This document shows, piece after piece, positions 46,176 to 55,017 of a stretch of DNA of 64,000 nt. The notes beneath the pieces are model-generated. The model made no database searches and was not told the origin of the DNA. It saw only the letters and a program-made list of their open reading frames with translations. Source of the DNA: an uncultured Muribaculaceae bacterium (lineage in GTDB: Bacteria > Bacteroidota > Bacteroidia > Bacteroidales > Muribaculaceae); NCBI GenBank assembly GCA_910583775.1, contig CAJTYD010000003.1:1-64000 (forward strand). Direction: 5' to 3'. Each line of letters starts with the position of its first letter. Positions within the stretch are counted from its first letter, which is position 1. The translations under genes were made by a program, and so were the position numbers.

Positions 46176-46982
46176 TTATTCAAGAGTGAAACTGTCAGCG
46201 TCTTTCCAGGCCGGAAATTTCTCTCTGAAGGATTTCAGCTTGTCAAACGATAAATAAGAATAAATGAAGGGAAAGTCAATGGAATTCCCTCTTATCTCCG
46301 CGATAGGTTTCCCCTTGAAATCGTAAACCTCGGAAGAACCGTCATAACGGAATCCTTTGTTGTCGGTTCCGCTGCAGTCGACGCCGCAGACGTAAGCTTC
46401 ATTCTCGATAGCACGGGCCGGAAGCAGCTTGTTCCAGGCATCCACGCGGACCTCGGGCCAGTTGGCCACGGCGATAAGCAGATCGTATTCATTGTTTACG
46501 TTCCTGCACCACACCGGGAACCGGATGTCATAGCATACGATCATCGAGATATTCCATCCCTTAAACTCCACCCCCAGACGTCTGTCTCCGTTCTTAAAGA
46601 TCCTGTCCTCGCCTGCCATTGTGAAAAGATGACGTTTATCGGCAAATGCTGTCTCACCGTCAGGCCTCATGAAGAAAGCACGGTTCGACACGGTATCGTT
46701 ATCGGCAGCGATGTAGCTTCCGCAGATGGCGATATTTCTCTCTTTCGATATCTTCTTCAACAGACGAAGAGTGGTTTCCTGAGTTGTCTCTGCAATCGTC
46801 CTGACCTCTTCGCGAGTCTTTCCTATCGGGAAACCGGTAGAAAAAGTTTCAGGCAAGACAAGAATATCGGTATCATCGTCAAGACTCTTTACAGACTCGG
46901 AAAGCTCAAGCAAGTTAGAAGACATACTGTCCCAACAGATATTCATCGGAAACAAAGCAAGTTTCAGATCGCATTTAGACAT
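46176..46982 (-). CDS. nitrilase-family omega-amidase-like hydrolase
   Basis: A 268-residue carbon-nitrogen hydrolase. The catalytic triad is visible: Glu in LPETFSTGF, Lys in ADKRHLF, and Cys in IVCYDIRFPVW. Sequence and length fit the YafV/NIT2-like group that hydrolyses alpha-ketoglutaramate or related amides; the exact substrate is not shown. The frame extends upstream to 47093 into the acyltransferase gene, but MSKCDLKLALFP at 46982 is the natural start, leaving 43 bases after that gene. Confidence 0.85.
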   Translation of the reverse strand: MSKCDLKLALFPMNICWDSMSSNLLELSESVKSLDDDTDILVLPETFSTGFPIGKTREEVRTIAETTQETTLRLLKKISKERNIAICGSYIAADNDTVSNRAFFMRPDGETAFADKRHLFTMAGEDRIFKNGDRRLGVEFKGWNISMIVCYDIRFPVWCRNVNNEYDLLIAVANWPEVRVDAWNKLLPARAIENEAYVCGVDCSGTDNKGFRYDGSSEVYDFKGKPIAEIRGNSIDFPFIYSYLSFDKLKSFREKFPAWKDADSFTLE

Positions 46983-47025
46983 AGAGCAAAAATGGGATAG
47001 GATGGAATTAGAATGAAATAACAAA

Positions 47026-47571
47026 TCAGACGGAAAACTTTTCGGGATAACGGGCAAGCGGAGCCGCATCGGCATAATACTGCTTAATCGCATCTATATC
47101 GGTCTTGATATTACCTACAGGATGATACTCCTTTTCGATGACGACTCTCTTATTCTTATAGTCGATGATGCCAAGCTGGACGGGCACCTTTGCTCCGTAT
47201 GCGATATACATGAAACCCGTTTTCCATTTTTCCTGACGGCTGCGCGTTCCTTCGGGTGTAACAGCGAGATTCAGATAATCGCTATTCTTATATTTCTTTA
47301 TTATGGTGTCGGTAAGTTTGCTTGCCCTGGATTTACGGGGAACGGGAATTCCTCCTAAAGATTTCAGCAAAAAACCGAGAGGGAAGAAAAACCAGAAATC
47401 CTTCATCAGGAAATTGGCTTTTCTTCCCAACGATTTATAAGCTAACAGTCCGATTATGAAATCCCAGTTGGACGTATGGGGAGCGACACAGATTACGCAC
47501 TTGTCTCTTCGTGGCGCAGTTATGTCTACCTTCCAGCCGAACAGCTTCAATATTCCTCCCCACAGATTCAT
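47026..47571 (-). CDS. PlsC-family acyltransferase
   Basis: A 181-residue acyltransferase. The catalytic HX4D is PHTSNWDF and the phosphate-binding motif is VTPEGTRSR. It belongs to the 1-acylglycerol-3-phosphate acyltransferase superfamily but is short and lacks an N-terminal membrane helix, so the acceptor could differ from lysophosphatidate. It precedes the nitrilase gene by 43 bases and follows the small helical protein by 29. Confidence 0.75.
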   Translation of the reverse strand: MNLWGGILKLFGWKVDITAPRRDKCVICVAPHTSNWDFIIGLLAYKSLGRKANFLMKDFWFFFPLGFLLKSLGGIPVPRKSRASKLTDTIIKKYKNSDYLNLAVTPEGTRSRQEKWKTGFMYIAYGAKVPVQLGIIDYKNKRVVIEKEYHPVGNIKTDIDAIKQYYADAAPLARYPEKFSV

Positions 47572-47600
47572 AATGGATTCCTAATTTCTACAAATGATAC

Positions 47601-47963
47601 TTATTCAGCCGCAACAGCTTTGTTCCTGGCCTTGACGCTCTCCGGAATAGCTTCGTTGAATTCCTTGACAGCGGCATCGAGGTCATCGGCGAATTCTCTC
47701 TGTATCTTTTCAAAAAGAGACTTGAAGAAAGCCCTCTTGGCATCGAGATATTCCTTGCGGTCGGCAAAAGCCTTCACGCCCTTGTCGAAGAAGATGTTGG
47801 AATTCTCTTTTGCCTTTTCAATAGCGCCGAGCACTTTGCCGATGGCGGAAGATATTCCCTCTTTGTCAACACCCTCGACATTGTAATAAGCACTCATCAT
47901 TTCGTCGCAGATTGATGCGCCGATTTCATCAACGCCTTTTTTGAAATTTCTTTTATTTGCCAT
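47601..47963 (-). CDS. small helical conserved protein of unknown function
   Basis: A 120-residue, highly charged, all-helical protein without signal peptide or membrane segment. I do not recognise a named family. Notable are the N-terminal NKRNFKKGVDEIGASIC and a long amphipathic helix DRKEYLDAKRAFFKSLFEKI. It heads a leftward set with an acyltransferase and a nitrilase, and an imperfect hairpin lies upstream (48003-48050). Confidence 0.6.
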   Translation of the reverse strand: MANKRNFKKGVDEIGASICDEMMSAYYNVEGVDKEGISSAIGKVLGAIEKAKENSNIFFDKGVKAFADRKEYLDAKRAFFKSLFEKIQREFADDLDAAVKEFNEAIPESVKARNKAVAAE

Positions 47964-48002
47964 AATTTTTTAATTATAAATTAATTATAGATCGTTTTCA
48001 AT

Positions 48003-48050
48003 TATAATAGGATATGAATGGACTCCTGAGGAATTCATCCTATTATTATA
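48003..48050. terminator. imperfect hairpin between the DUF3108 gene and the helical-protein gene
   Basis: AATAGGAT and GAAT on the left pair with ATTC and ATCCTATT on the right, around a loop of about 12 bases, with flanking TATAA copies extending the stem. Position after the minus-strand DUF3108 gene suggests a terminator. No long T tract follows. Confidence 0.4.
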
Positions 48051-48108
48051 ACGTTTAAAAACAATTATTTATTTTTACATCCCGGCTCGGCGCCCGACAA
48101 CCGACATC

Positions 48109-48870
48109 TTACGGGATATAATATGCCCTTACCTGTCCTACCGGTAGTTTTCCGACAAGATAAAGCGGAATATGTGCTGAATCAGCAGAAATCCAGGTGT
48201 CTATGTCATCGCTCGATTTCTTCTTCCCCTCCTGGGTGAAATTAAACTTTATATGGTAGGCAAGCCTTTTCTTTTTGTTTTTCAATTCTATAATCTCCTT
48301 GCCGAGACATTTTATAGTGATTGTCTCAGACTTCGATCCGGAAAAGACCGTCGCTTTCATAGCTTCCCCCCTCTCCAGATTATCATAATTGACAAGTCGA
48401 AGATAATAGAACACCGAGAGCATATCGAACACAGGCCCGGGACCGAAAAGCGTTTTGTTCCTGACAGTCGTCTCCCCCTCTTTATTCCTTCGTGTCAGTT
48501 TCGTCTCCCCTTTCACACTATTGGACGTGTAATGATACTTGATGTCATCTCTGGCATATCTTCCCTTTTCATGGGCGATCTTTGAATATGAGAGGGGTCG
48601 GAAGCCATTTTTATTGACCGAGCCAAGGAGAGTATCCCTCACCTGATAAAAACGGTCGGCCCAGGGCTTTGTCTTTGCCGACAGAACCAGGCTATAGACC
48701 GAACCGTTGTCTCTTAACGACAGGGTTGCCTCGCCTGCATCCTTATGAATAAGTCCCCATTTATATGAAATCACATAATGAAGCGTCTCGTTCTTAAAGC
48801 CTGCTGCTTCCGAACCAGGACTCCATATAAAAATGGAAATCGCCAAAAGAAGTATTGACAGATATCTCAT
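48109..48870 (-). CDS. DUF3108 domain exported protein
   Basis: A 253-residue protein with a signal peptide (residues 1-22, ending GSEA). The body matches the DUF3108 pattern: LHYVISYKWGLIHKDAGEATL at the start of the mature part, DTLLGSVNKNGFRPLSYSK, and a C-terminal DSAHIPLYLVGKLPVG with the usual W..D...P.. ending. A periplasmic beta-rich fold is expected. The function is unknown. It is a single gene between terminators. Confidence 0.75.
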   Translation of the reverse strand: MRYLSILLLAISIFIWSPGSEAAGFKNETLHYVISYKWGLIHKDAGEATLSLRDNGSVYSLVLSAKTKPWADRFYQVRDTLLGSVNKNGFRPLSYSKIAHEKGRYARDDIKYHYTSNSVKGETKLTRRNKEGETTVRNKTLFGPGPVFDMLSVFYYLRLVNYDNLERGEAMKATVFSGSKSETITIKCLGKEIIELKNKKKRLAYHIKFNFTQEGKKKSSDDIDTWISADSAHIPLYLVGKLPVGQVRAYYIP

Positions 48871-48986
48871 ATTCCTTTCAATTAATAACGTAATAACGGA
48901 GCTTGAAAAGATCCTAATGAATTTTCGTTCGCTCCATATTTATCTAACGCTTGAAAAGTAAATTTTAATGCATTATCATAAAAAAA

Positions 48987-49017
48987 CATCCTCAGGTCGG
49001 AAAATGGCCTGAGGATG
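48987..49017 (-). terminator. Rho-independent terminator of the thioredoxin gene
   Basis: CATCCTCAGG and CCTGAGGATG form a perfect 10-bp stem. On the minus strand it is followed by a run of T (48981-48986). Confidence 0.8.
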
Positions 49018-49038
49018 ATATCTGAGAAGGAGACAGTA

Positions 49039-49335
49039 TCAATAATACTTTGCAAGTTCATCCTTCAACGTCTGAATCGGCTGGACGCCCGACTGACGCC
49101 ATTTAAGTTCCCCATTCCTGAATATCATGAATGTCGGAACAGAACGCACGTTATATATGGCGGCGAGTTCCTGATTCTTATCTATATCTATTTTGATTAT
49201 CCGTGCTTTCTCGCCTACTTCAGAATGAAGTTCTTCGAGAACTGGATGCATCATTTTGCACGGTCCGCACCATGTGGCAAAAAAGTCGATCAAAATCGGT
49301 TTTTCTGATTTAATAATGTCTTCAAACTTTTCCAT
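49039..49335 (-). CDS. trxA: thioredoxin
   Basis: A 98-residue cytoplasmic thioredoxin with active site WCGPC (FFATWCGPCKMMHP) and the cis-proline motif VPTFM. It reduces protein disulfides. An upstream in-frame start at 49377 exists, but MEKFEDIIKSEKPILIDFF is the normal N-terminus. The 290-base gap to glnA is AT-rich and contains the glnA -7 box at 49533-49540 and nothing else I can name. Confidence 0.9.
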   Translation of the reverse strand: MEKFEDIIKSEKPILIDFFATWCGPCKMMHPVLEELHSEVGEKARIIKIDIDKNQELAAIYNVRSVPTFMIFRNGELKWRQSGVQPIQTLKDELAKYY

Positions 49336-49532
49336 AATATTTAATATCGAGATTAAAACTGCATAGATGCCTTGCATCCATACATCAGGTTATCAATAAT
49401 TAAGCTTCAGGTATCCGTTCGCTATTGAAAGCGTCGGTATATTTTCCCGATCTTCAGAGTCTATTCTTTAAATATATAAACATTTTAACGATAATTTAGT
49501 TGGATAAAAATTTTTAATTATCAAAAATTGAT

Positions 49533-49540
49533 TAAATTTG
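49533..49540 (+). promoter_or_regulatory. -7 box of glnA
   Basis: TAAATTTG matches the -7 consensus; no TTTG lies at the -33 spacing. The predicted leader is about 80 bases. Confidence 0.4.
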
Positions 49541-49625
49541 CAACAAACTTAAATATTTCCGCCGACGTCAATAAAAGTTAAGTTATAGAACTGTCGGTTG
49601 AATCAACACTTAAATCAAACATACC

Positions 49626-51125
49626 ATGAGTTCAAACGTTAAGCTGTGCCCAAACCTTCTGGTGCAGTATCTTGACAAAAGTCCGGAAGAATTCCGCAAG
49701 GCAGACATCATTCGTTTTGTAAAGGAAAACGGGATAAGGATGATCAACTTCATGTATCCCGCTGATGACAACCGTCTCAAGACGCTGAATTTTGTAATCA
49801 ATTCGGAGGATTACCTCGAATCGATCCTTACGTTCGGCGAGCGTGTTGACGGCTCGAGCCTTTTCCCCTTTATAGAGGCCGGCAACAGCGACCTTTATGT
49901 CATTCCACGTTATTCAACAGCGTTTGTAGATCCTTTTGCGGAGATTCCGACGCTGACGATGCTCGCTTCCTTCTTCGACAAGGAGGGAAATCCGCTGAAA
50001 TCGTCGCCCGAATACACGCTCAAGAAAGCCTGCGACTCCTTCACGAAAGTGACGGGAATGGAATTCTATGCCATGGGCGAGCTTGAATATTACGTGATAG
50101 CCGACGATACCGACCTCTTCCCTGCAACCGACCAGAAGGGATATCACGAATCGGCTCCGTTCGCAAAATTCAACGATTTCCGCTCCGAATGCATGTCGCT
50201 TATCGCCCAGGCCGGAGGCATTATCAAATACGGTCATAACGAGGTAGGCAACTTCACTCTCAACGGCAAGATTTTCGAGCAGAACGAGATTGAATTCCTC
50301 CCCGTTCCCGCACGTCAGGCAGCCGACAACCTTATGATCGCCAAATGGATTATCCGCACTCTCGCCGCCAAGAAGGGATATGACGTGACTTTCGCGCCCA
50401 AGATAACCGACGGCAAAGCCGGAAGCGGCCTCCACATCCACTTCAAGGTTATGAAAGAGGGTGTGAATATGATGACCGAGAACGGTCGTCTAAGCGACAC
50501 CGCAAAGAAAGTCATCGTGGGCATCCTGGAGAATGCCGACGCTATCACCGCAATGGGCAACAAGGTTCCGACAAGCTATTTCCGTCTTGTTCCTCATCAG
50601 GAGGCTCCCACCTCGATCTGCTGGGGCGACCGCAACCGTTCCGTGCTCGTGAGGGTTCCTCTGGGCTGGACTGGCGAAAAAGATATGTGCTCGCAGGCAA
50701 ATCCTCTTGAAGAGCCGGCTTCCGATGTACCCGACAAGCAGACTGTAGAGCTCCGCAGCGCCGACGGCTCTGCCGATGTCTACCAGCTTATCGCAGCCAT
50801 GGCGGTTGCAGCAAGAGAGGGCTTTGAAATGACCGACGCTCTCCGGAAGGCCGAGGATCTTTATGTAAGCGTAAACATCCATCAGGATGAGAATAAAGAA
50901 AAACTCGCTCAGCTCAAAGGACTTCCCGACAGTTGCGCCGCTTCAGCAAAGGCTCTTGAAGCCGACAGGGCCGTATTCGAGAAATATGATGTCTTCTCTC
51001 CCGAAATGATATCAGGCATCATCAAGAAGCTAAATTCCTACAACGACGGCAATCTTCGCGCCGAGGTTAAAGGCAAGCGCAAGGAAATGCTCGACCTTGT
51101 GAAGAAATACTGGCATTGCGGTTAA
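49626..51125 (+). CDS. glnA: glutamine synthetase, GSI-like
   Basis: A 499-residue glutamine synthetase. An N-terminal beta-grasp domain (to about residue 110) precedes the catalytic barrel. GELEYYVI carries a metal-binding glutamate, KAGSGLHIHFKV is the ammonia/metal region, and NKVPTSYFRLVPHQEAPTSICWGDRNRS is the ATP/glutamate region. It is distinct from the longer GSIII enzyme typical of Bacteroides. I cannot see a GSI-beta-type adenylylation loop. Activity is likely but not proven. A terminator follows at 51181-51219. Confidence 0.88.
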   Translation: MSSNVKLCPNLLVQYLDKSPEEFRKADIIRFVKENGIRMINFMYPADDNRLKTLNFVINSEDYLESILTFGERVDGSSLFPFIEAGNSDLYVIPRYSTAFVDPFAEIPTLTMLASFFDKEGNPLKSSPEYTLKKACDSFTKVTGMEFYAMGELEYYVIADDTDLFPATDQKGYHESAPFAKFNDFRSECMSLIAQAGGIIKYGHNEVGNFTLNGKIFEQNEIEFLPVPARQAADNLMIAKWIIRTLAAKKGYDVTFAPKITDGKAGSGLHIHFKVMKEGVNMMTENGRLSDTAKKVIVGILENADAITAMGNKVPTSYFRLVPHQEAPTSICWGDRNRSVLVRVPLGWTGEKDMCSQANPLEEPASDVPDKQTVELRSADGSADVYQLIAAMAVAAREGFEMTDALRKAEDLYVSVNIHQDENKEKLAQLKGLPDSCAASAKALEADRAVFEKYDVFSPEMISGIIKKLNSYNDGNLRAEVKGKRKEMLDLVKKYWHCG

Positions 51126-51180
51126 TCATTCGACATTAATTGCGGTGTAATACACCGCATATTGAATCCAATCGTTATAA

Positions 51181-51219
51181 AATCCGGGCTTCCATGAAAG
51201 GAAGTCCGGATTGTTTTTA
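51181..51219 (+). terminator. terminator of glnA
   Basis: AATCCGGGCTTCC pairs with 51200-51212 at 12 of 13 positions, followed by GTTTTT. The T tract runs into the -7 box of the next gene. Confidence 0.75.
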
Positions 51220-51220
51220 T

Positions 51221-51228
51221 TATTTTTG
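51221..51228 (+). promoter_or_regulatory. -7 box of the E1-like gene
   Basis: TATTTTTG fits TAnnTTTG and lies immediately after the glnA terminator, about 34 bases before the start codon at 51262. Confidence 0.4.
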
Positions 51229-51261
51229 CAGACAAAGTCAATACAGGCAAAGTTATTAAAG

Positions 51262-51969
51262 ATGACAGAGGAAGAGAAGATAAGATACGCGAGAATGACG
51301 GCTATCGCGGAGATCGGGACCGAAGGGATGGAAAGGCTGAGGTCCTCAAGAGTGTTTATTGTCGGCTGTGGAGCACTCGGCTCGCCCGTGGCGATGTATC
51401 TGGCGGGAAGCGGCGTAGGCACCGTCGGATTCGCCGATTTCGACACTATCGACATATCCAATCTTCATCGTCAGCTTTTCTATGAAACAGGTCAGGCAGG
51501 CCGAAATAAAGCAGAGGTCCTTAAAGAACGCATCGTCAGACTGAACCCGGAATGCAAGGTCAATGCCTTAGAGACATTGATAACAGAGAAGAACGCTCCC
51601 GAAATTTTCAGTGAATACGATTTCATCATAGACGCCACCGACAATCCCTCCTCCAAATTCCTGATCGAGAAGACCTGCATAAGCCTCGGCATCCCCTACA
51701 CCACCGGAGGAGTCTCCGAGTTTCACGGTCAGGTGATCAGCTGGGCGCCCGGACACGTTCCCTTATCGGAACTGCTTTCGGCTCCTCTTGATCCGTCGGC
51801 AATGCCATGTCAGATAAACGGAGTAGCAGGCCCTGCGGCCGGACTCATTGCCGCGATAGAGGCTTCCGAAGCAATAAAGCATCTCGCCGGGATAGGCGAA
51901 ATGCTTTATGACAAATTGTTTACGATCGATCTCCTCACGATGGAGACACATCTCTTCAGGATTTGCTGA
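51262..51969 (+). CDS. ThiF/MoeB/HesA family adenylyltransferase
   Basis: A 235-residue E1-like enzyme that should adenylate the C-terminal glycine of a ubiquitin-like sulfur carrier such as ThiS or MoaD. The ATP site is VGCGALGSPVAMYLAGSGVG, the arginine finger region SNLHRQLF, and DATDNPSSKF follows. A cysteine is kept in MPCQINGVAGPAAG, but the two CxxC zinc motifs of MoeB/ThiF are absent. It lies 8 kb from thiS, so ThiS is a possible but unproven partner. An upstream in-frame start (51211) was rejected because it precedes the -7 box. The end overlaps the convergent MscS gene by 14 bases. Confidence 0.8.
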   Translation: MTEEEKIRYARMTAIAEIGTEGMERLRSSRVFIVGCGALGSPVAMYLAGSGVGTVGFADFDTIDISNLHRQLFYETGQAGRNKAEVLKERIVRLNPECKVNALETLITEKNAPEIFSEYDFIIDATDNPSSKFLIEKTCISLGIPYTTGGVSEFHGQVISWAPGHVPLSELLSAPLDPSAMPCQINGVAGPAAGLIAAIEASEAIKHLAGIGEMLYDKLFTIDLLTMETHLFRIC

Positions 51970-53080
51970 GAGCTCCGTCGAGATGCACGTCGAGCTGCGG
52001 AAAGGGGAACGAGAATCCGAGCTTAGGAAGCTCGATAAAGAATCTCTCGTTAAAATCATAAAATACATTCCAGTAATTTGAAGAATGTGTCCAGGCCCTG
52101 ACCGTGATATTGATGCTGCTGTCGGCAAGTTCGCCAAGTCCTACAAACGGCTTGCGCTCGATCTTGACCGGAATCGTGGCATTCATCTCGAAATCATCAG
52201 TCAATCGATTGCGCATCTGCTCATGGTGTTTGCGCAATTTGGGACGAAGCCATGAAAACCAACTACCATTTTTCTTTTTCGAAGCTTCATCCTCCACATA
52301 TGTTTCAGGAGCCTCTTCACAATTCTTTTTTTCGGACATCTCTTCGCGGATTCTCTCGTCGTCCTCAATATATTGCCTGACAATCCTGTCGTCTTCCAGA
52401 AGCATCTTAAGAATAGCCTCCCGGGCGGAAGTGAAATCCGTATCATAAGAGAGAGCTATTGTCCAGTCGACCCTCCTGTAGTTTTCAAGAGAAAAATTAT
52501 TGATGGTTCCCGTTGAGAGTCCCCCGTTAGGAATTATGATGGCCTTGTTGTCGACGGTATTGATGACGGTTGAGAAAAGCTGTATGGATTTAACGGTTCC
52601 TGCATATCCCTGCGTCTCGATATAATCTCCCACTTTATATGGCTTGAGCAACAGAATCAGCACTCCCCCCGCGAAATTCTGCAATGTTCCGCTCAATGCC
52701 ATACCGAGAGCCACACCGGCTGAGGCAAAGATGGCTATGAAGCTGCTTGTCTCGATTCCCAATATCCCTATGATGGTGATTATAAGAATGAAATACAAAA
52801 CCATCTTTATCAAAGAGAGGACGAACGTGGTCAAGGATGGATCCATCCTTCTGTGGGTCATCACTTTGAGGGTTGTCTTATATATCTTTCTGATAATAAA
52901 CCTTCCGACATAGAAGACAAGAATGGCGATCAGCAGCTTGAAGCCGAAGTTCACGACGCTGTTGGCTATCTTCGTTATCGCGTCTTCGACACTCAGCCCC
53001 TTCAGTTCGGTGAGCGCCTGGGCTCCCGACTGTATCTCTTCGGCTATCGGATCGGCAGCCGGTTCTGTTGTCTGAAACAT
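51956..53080 (-). CDS. MscS-family mechanosensitive channel with a charged insertion
   Basis: A 374-residue small-conductance channel. Three membrane helices lie at about 42-63, 85-108 and 112-145, and the pore-lining third helix has the MscS glycine/alanine pattern ASAGVALGMALSGTLQNFAGG. The beta domain follows (VGDYIETQGYAGTVKSI, IIIPNG). It is longer than E. coli MscS because residues about 237-308 form a charged insertion (EDDERIREEMSEKKN...) inside the C-terminal domain. It releases solutes on hypo-osmotic shock. The 3' end overlaps the E1-like gene. Confidence 0.88.
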   Translation of the reverse strand: MFQTTEPAADPIAEEIQSGAQALTELKGLSVEDAITKIANSVVNFGFKLLIAILVFYVGRFIIRKIYKTTLKVMTHRRMDPSLTTFVLSLIKMVLYFILIITIIGILGIETSSFIAIFASAGVALGMALSGTLQNFAGGVLILLLKPYKVGDYIETQGYAGTVKSIQLFSTVINTVDNKAIIIPNGGLSTGTINNFSLENYRRVDWTIALSYDTDFTSAREAILKMLLEDDRIVRQYIEDDERIREEMSEKKNCEEAPETYVEDEASKKKNGSWFSWLRPKLRKHHEQMRNRLTDDFEMNATIPVKIERKPFVGLGELADSSINITVRAWTHSSNYWNVFYDFNERFFIELPKLGFSFPFPQLDVHLDGALSKS

Positions 53081-53293
53081 AAAGTATAAATAGATGTAAA
53101 AAATTAGCTGTTAAGTAGTTGATAAAAATTAATGAACATATAAAACGAAGATATTTTTGAGGCGATTGGGTTGCGGAAGGAGGGAGCATATTAATATATG
53201 CGACTGACTGACAAGACCCAAGCGGCCAAAAAGATCAAGTTTTATAGTTCAAGATATCAACTACTCATATATCGATTAATTTTTAGAAACTAC

Positions 53294-54511
53294 TTACTTA
53301 TAAAGGCGGTTAAACCAGTCGAGGCCCTCATAATATCGGTCGATCTTCGAGCCAGACCGATTATATATGTGGCAGTTCATACCGCTGTATCTCGATTTGT
53401 CGATCGATGTTCCGTTAAAGTTTCTGTCGGAACAACCCTTATAGATAACAAACTCCGACATTGCTTTGTTAAACCCGGAAGTCAGAGACGAAGCGCTGTT
53501 CACGTTAGCGTACGACCCTATAAAATCGCCGAAATCATAAAGCCTGTATGAGAAATTGATGGTTGCGAAATTTCTCGCGGCATAATCTACAAGAGTTGAT
53601 TCCGCCGGAAATAAACTGCCTGCCTTTAATATGGATTTTACCGATTCGGCAACCTGATCGATCTTTTCCATTTTCAAAAGCGCTACCGTGACGACATCGC
53701 CCTTGCTTCTGAAATAATCGCACATCGCTGAAACAGCTCCCGTTCTGTCGGGAGAATCGATCAGAAGTTTCGGCAAGACGATATTGTAAGGCGTCCCTTC
53801 CCCCATGAGTTCAGCGGCACAACCCATCATATAACTGCACTTGTTGCGCAACTGATAAGCGACCTCAATGCTGCTCATGAAGCAACAGTCGAACCAGATG
53901 GTATCGAACTTACCGTCGGGAATCATCTCAGCCATCTCCTTGAGATCGAGCCAGTCGGTCTTTCCTGCGCTGTTATTCTCACCACCGAACGAGGAGGCCT
54001 CCGCTCCATAAGATGGAGAAGGGATCGGGTCGAAAGCCTCCGAGAGTCGCGACAGGCCTCTTGTATGGTCTGACATTTCCGGATACCAGCCGCTTCCGTG
54101 TCCCCAAAGAAACAGATTTGAACGCACATCCGGATAAAAGCTCAAGGCATCCCTGAGCACCTGACCGAATCTCTCCGGATTCGTGGAGAGCATTCCGTCG
54201 GTATATTTTTTCATTTCCAGGAAAGTGACAGATCCGTCCGGCATCTTGCTCACCTGATAGAGCACTCCATAGCCGGATACATTCTTATAAAGAAGGACTT
54301 TATATATATCGGAATCGATTCGGGACATTGCCTCGAGAATCTTATCCTCGTTCGATGCAAGAAAACCGGACAATGAGCTTTTGTTAACCGCATATATCAG
54401 CGTCATCTGCTTTACGGCGCCGACTTCTTTACCACCTCCGGGATCCTCGCCGCAGGAACCAAGCAGAAGGCTAACGGCAACACATAGAATTAGAATTATC
54501 CTCGAAAACAT
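53294..54511 (-). CDS. clostripain-family (C11) cysteine protease, lipoprotein
   Basis: A 405-residue protein with a lipoprotein signal (LLLGSC, Cys20 lipidated). The catalytic dyad is His138 in LWGHGSGW and Cys210 in WFDCCFMSSIEVA. C11 peptidases cut after arginine or lysine and are often self-activating. The tail ends with an unremarkable IYNRSGSKIDRYYEGLDWF region. It should sit on the outer membrane. It is a single gene with a near-consensus promoter on the minus strand (54602-54633). The gap beyond its end (53081-53293) shows only a GCATAT/ATATGC dyad at 53186-53201. Confidence 0.85.
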   Translation of the reverse strand: MFSRIILILCVAVSLLLGSCGEDPGGGKEVGAVKQMTLIYAVNKSSLSGFLASNEDKILEAMSRIDSDIYKVLLYKNVSGYGVLYQVSKMPDGSVTFLEMKKYTDGMLSTNPERFGQVLRDALSFYPDVRSNLFLWGHGSGWYPEMSDHTRGLSRLSEAFDPIPSPSYGAEASSFGGENNSAGKTDWLDLKEMAEMIPDGKFDTIWFDCCFMSSIEVAYQLRNKCSYMMGCAAELMGEGTPYNIVLPKLLIDSPDRTGAVSAMCDYFRSKGDVVTVALLKMEKIDQVAESVKSILKAGSLFPAESTLVDYAARNFATINFSYRLYDFGDFIGSYANVNSASSLTSGFNKAMSEFVIYKGCSDRNFNGTSIDKSRYSGMNCHIYNRSGSKIDRYYEGLDWFNRLYK

Positions 54512-54601
54512 ATTATTATGGAAAATATTAATACTTATTTCAAATTCAACATGATCAACTTTTGCGAAATCATTTCCGGCTGATCAACATCAATATTTTT
54601 G

Positions 54602-54633
54602 CAAAGATAATAAATTCAAACCTTTGTATGAAA
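54602..54633 (-). promoter_or_regulatory. promoter of the clostripain-like gene
   Basis: On the minus strand TATCTTTG (54609-54602) follows TTTC (54633-54630) at 20 bp. One base of the -33 box departs from consensus. Confidence 0.45.
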
Positions 54634-54754
54634 AATATTTGCATTAATTAAATAAAATCTGTTGCAAAATGCGCCAGCATCGGTTTTCAATACTCTCAGC
54701 AAAAATAAAATGCAAATTTTAATGATATTTAATTGAAATTATACAAGAAAATCG

Positions 54755-54784
54755 TTGCATTTTCACATTTAAATGTTAATTTTG
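54755..54784 (+). promoter_or_regulatory. promoter of rprX with TTGCATTT repeats
   Basis: The -7 box TAATTTTG (54777-54784) has TTG (54755-54757) 19 bp upstream. The 8-mer TTGCATTT occurs at 54755 and 54782, and inverted at 54708-54715, so two copies overlap the promoter elements. They could be a regulator's sites. Confidence 0.5.
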
Positions 54785-54837
54785 CATTTAAGTGTTAAAA
54801 TTCACGTTTCATCCTCCAGAGAAACAATAATATTAAC

Positions 54838-54909
54838 ATGAGCTCAAAAATTTTTGTGCTATCTGCTCTCCTCCGAAAGGAAAGAAAGCCGCAAAACGGA
54901 ACAAAATAA
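54838..54909 (+). CDS. 23-codon leader ORF upstream of rprX
   Basis: An ATG at 54838 opens a 23-codon frame (MSSKIFVLSALLRKERKPQN, then GTK) that ends at TAA 54907-54909. It lies in the transcribed leader between the predicted rprX start point (about 54790) and the kinase ATG. The product is short, with a hydrophobic middle and a basic end. Whether it is translated is not known. Confidence 0.35.
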   Translation: MSSKIFVLSALLRKERKPQNGTK

Positions 54910-54970
54910 CAACGTAATCAGTGGTGGTTAAACCCCAAGCGTTATTATTTGTTAATATAACATAAGTTAT

Positions 54971-55017
54971 CCTGCCAAATTTTTACAAAGGCACTCCGCC
55001 TTTCAAATTTCAGCAGG
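54971..55017 (+). promoter_or_regulatory. long hairpin just before the rprX start codon
   Basis: CCTGC (54971-54975), AAATTT (54977-54982) and AAAGGC (54987-54992) pair in order with GCCTTT (54998-55003), AAATTT (55005-55010) and GCAGG (55013-55017). This gives three stem segments with small internal loops, ending 19 bases before the ATG at 55037. It is not followed by a T tract. It could regulate translation. The rest of the 54512-55036 gap is AT-rich. Confidence 0.5.

Noticed and set aside
53198..53551. 117-codon plus-strand frame after the MscS gene
   Set aside because: Most of it is antisense to the clostripain-like gene and it has no recognisable motif.
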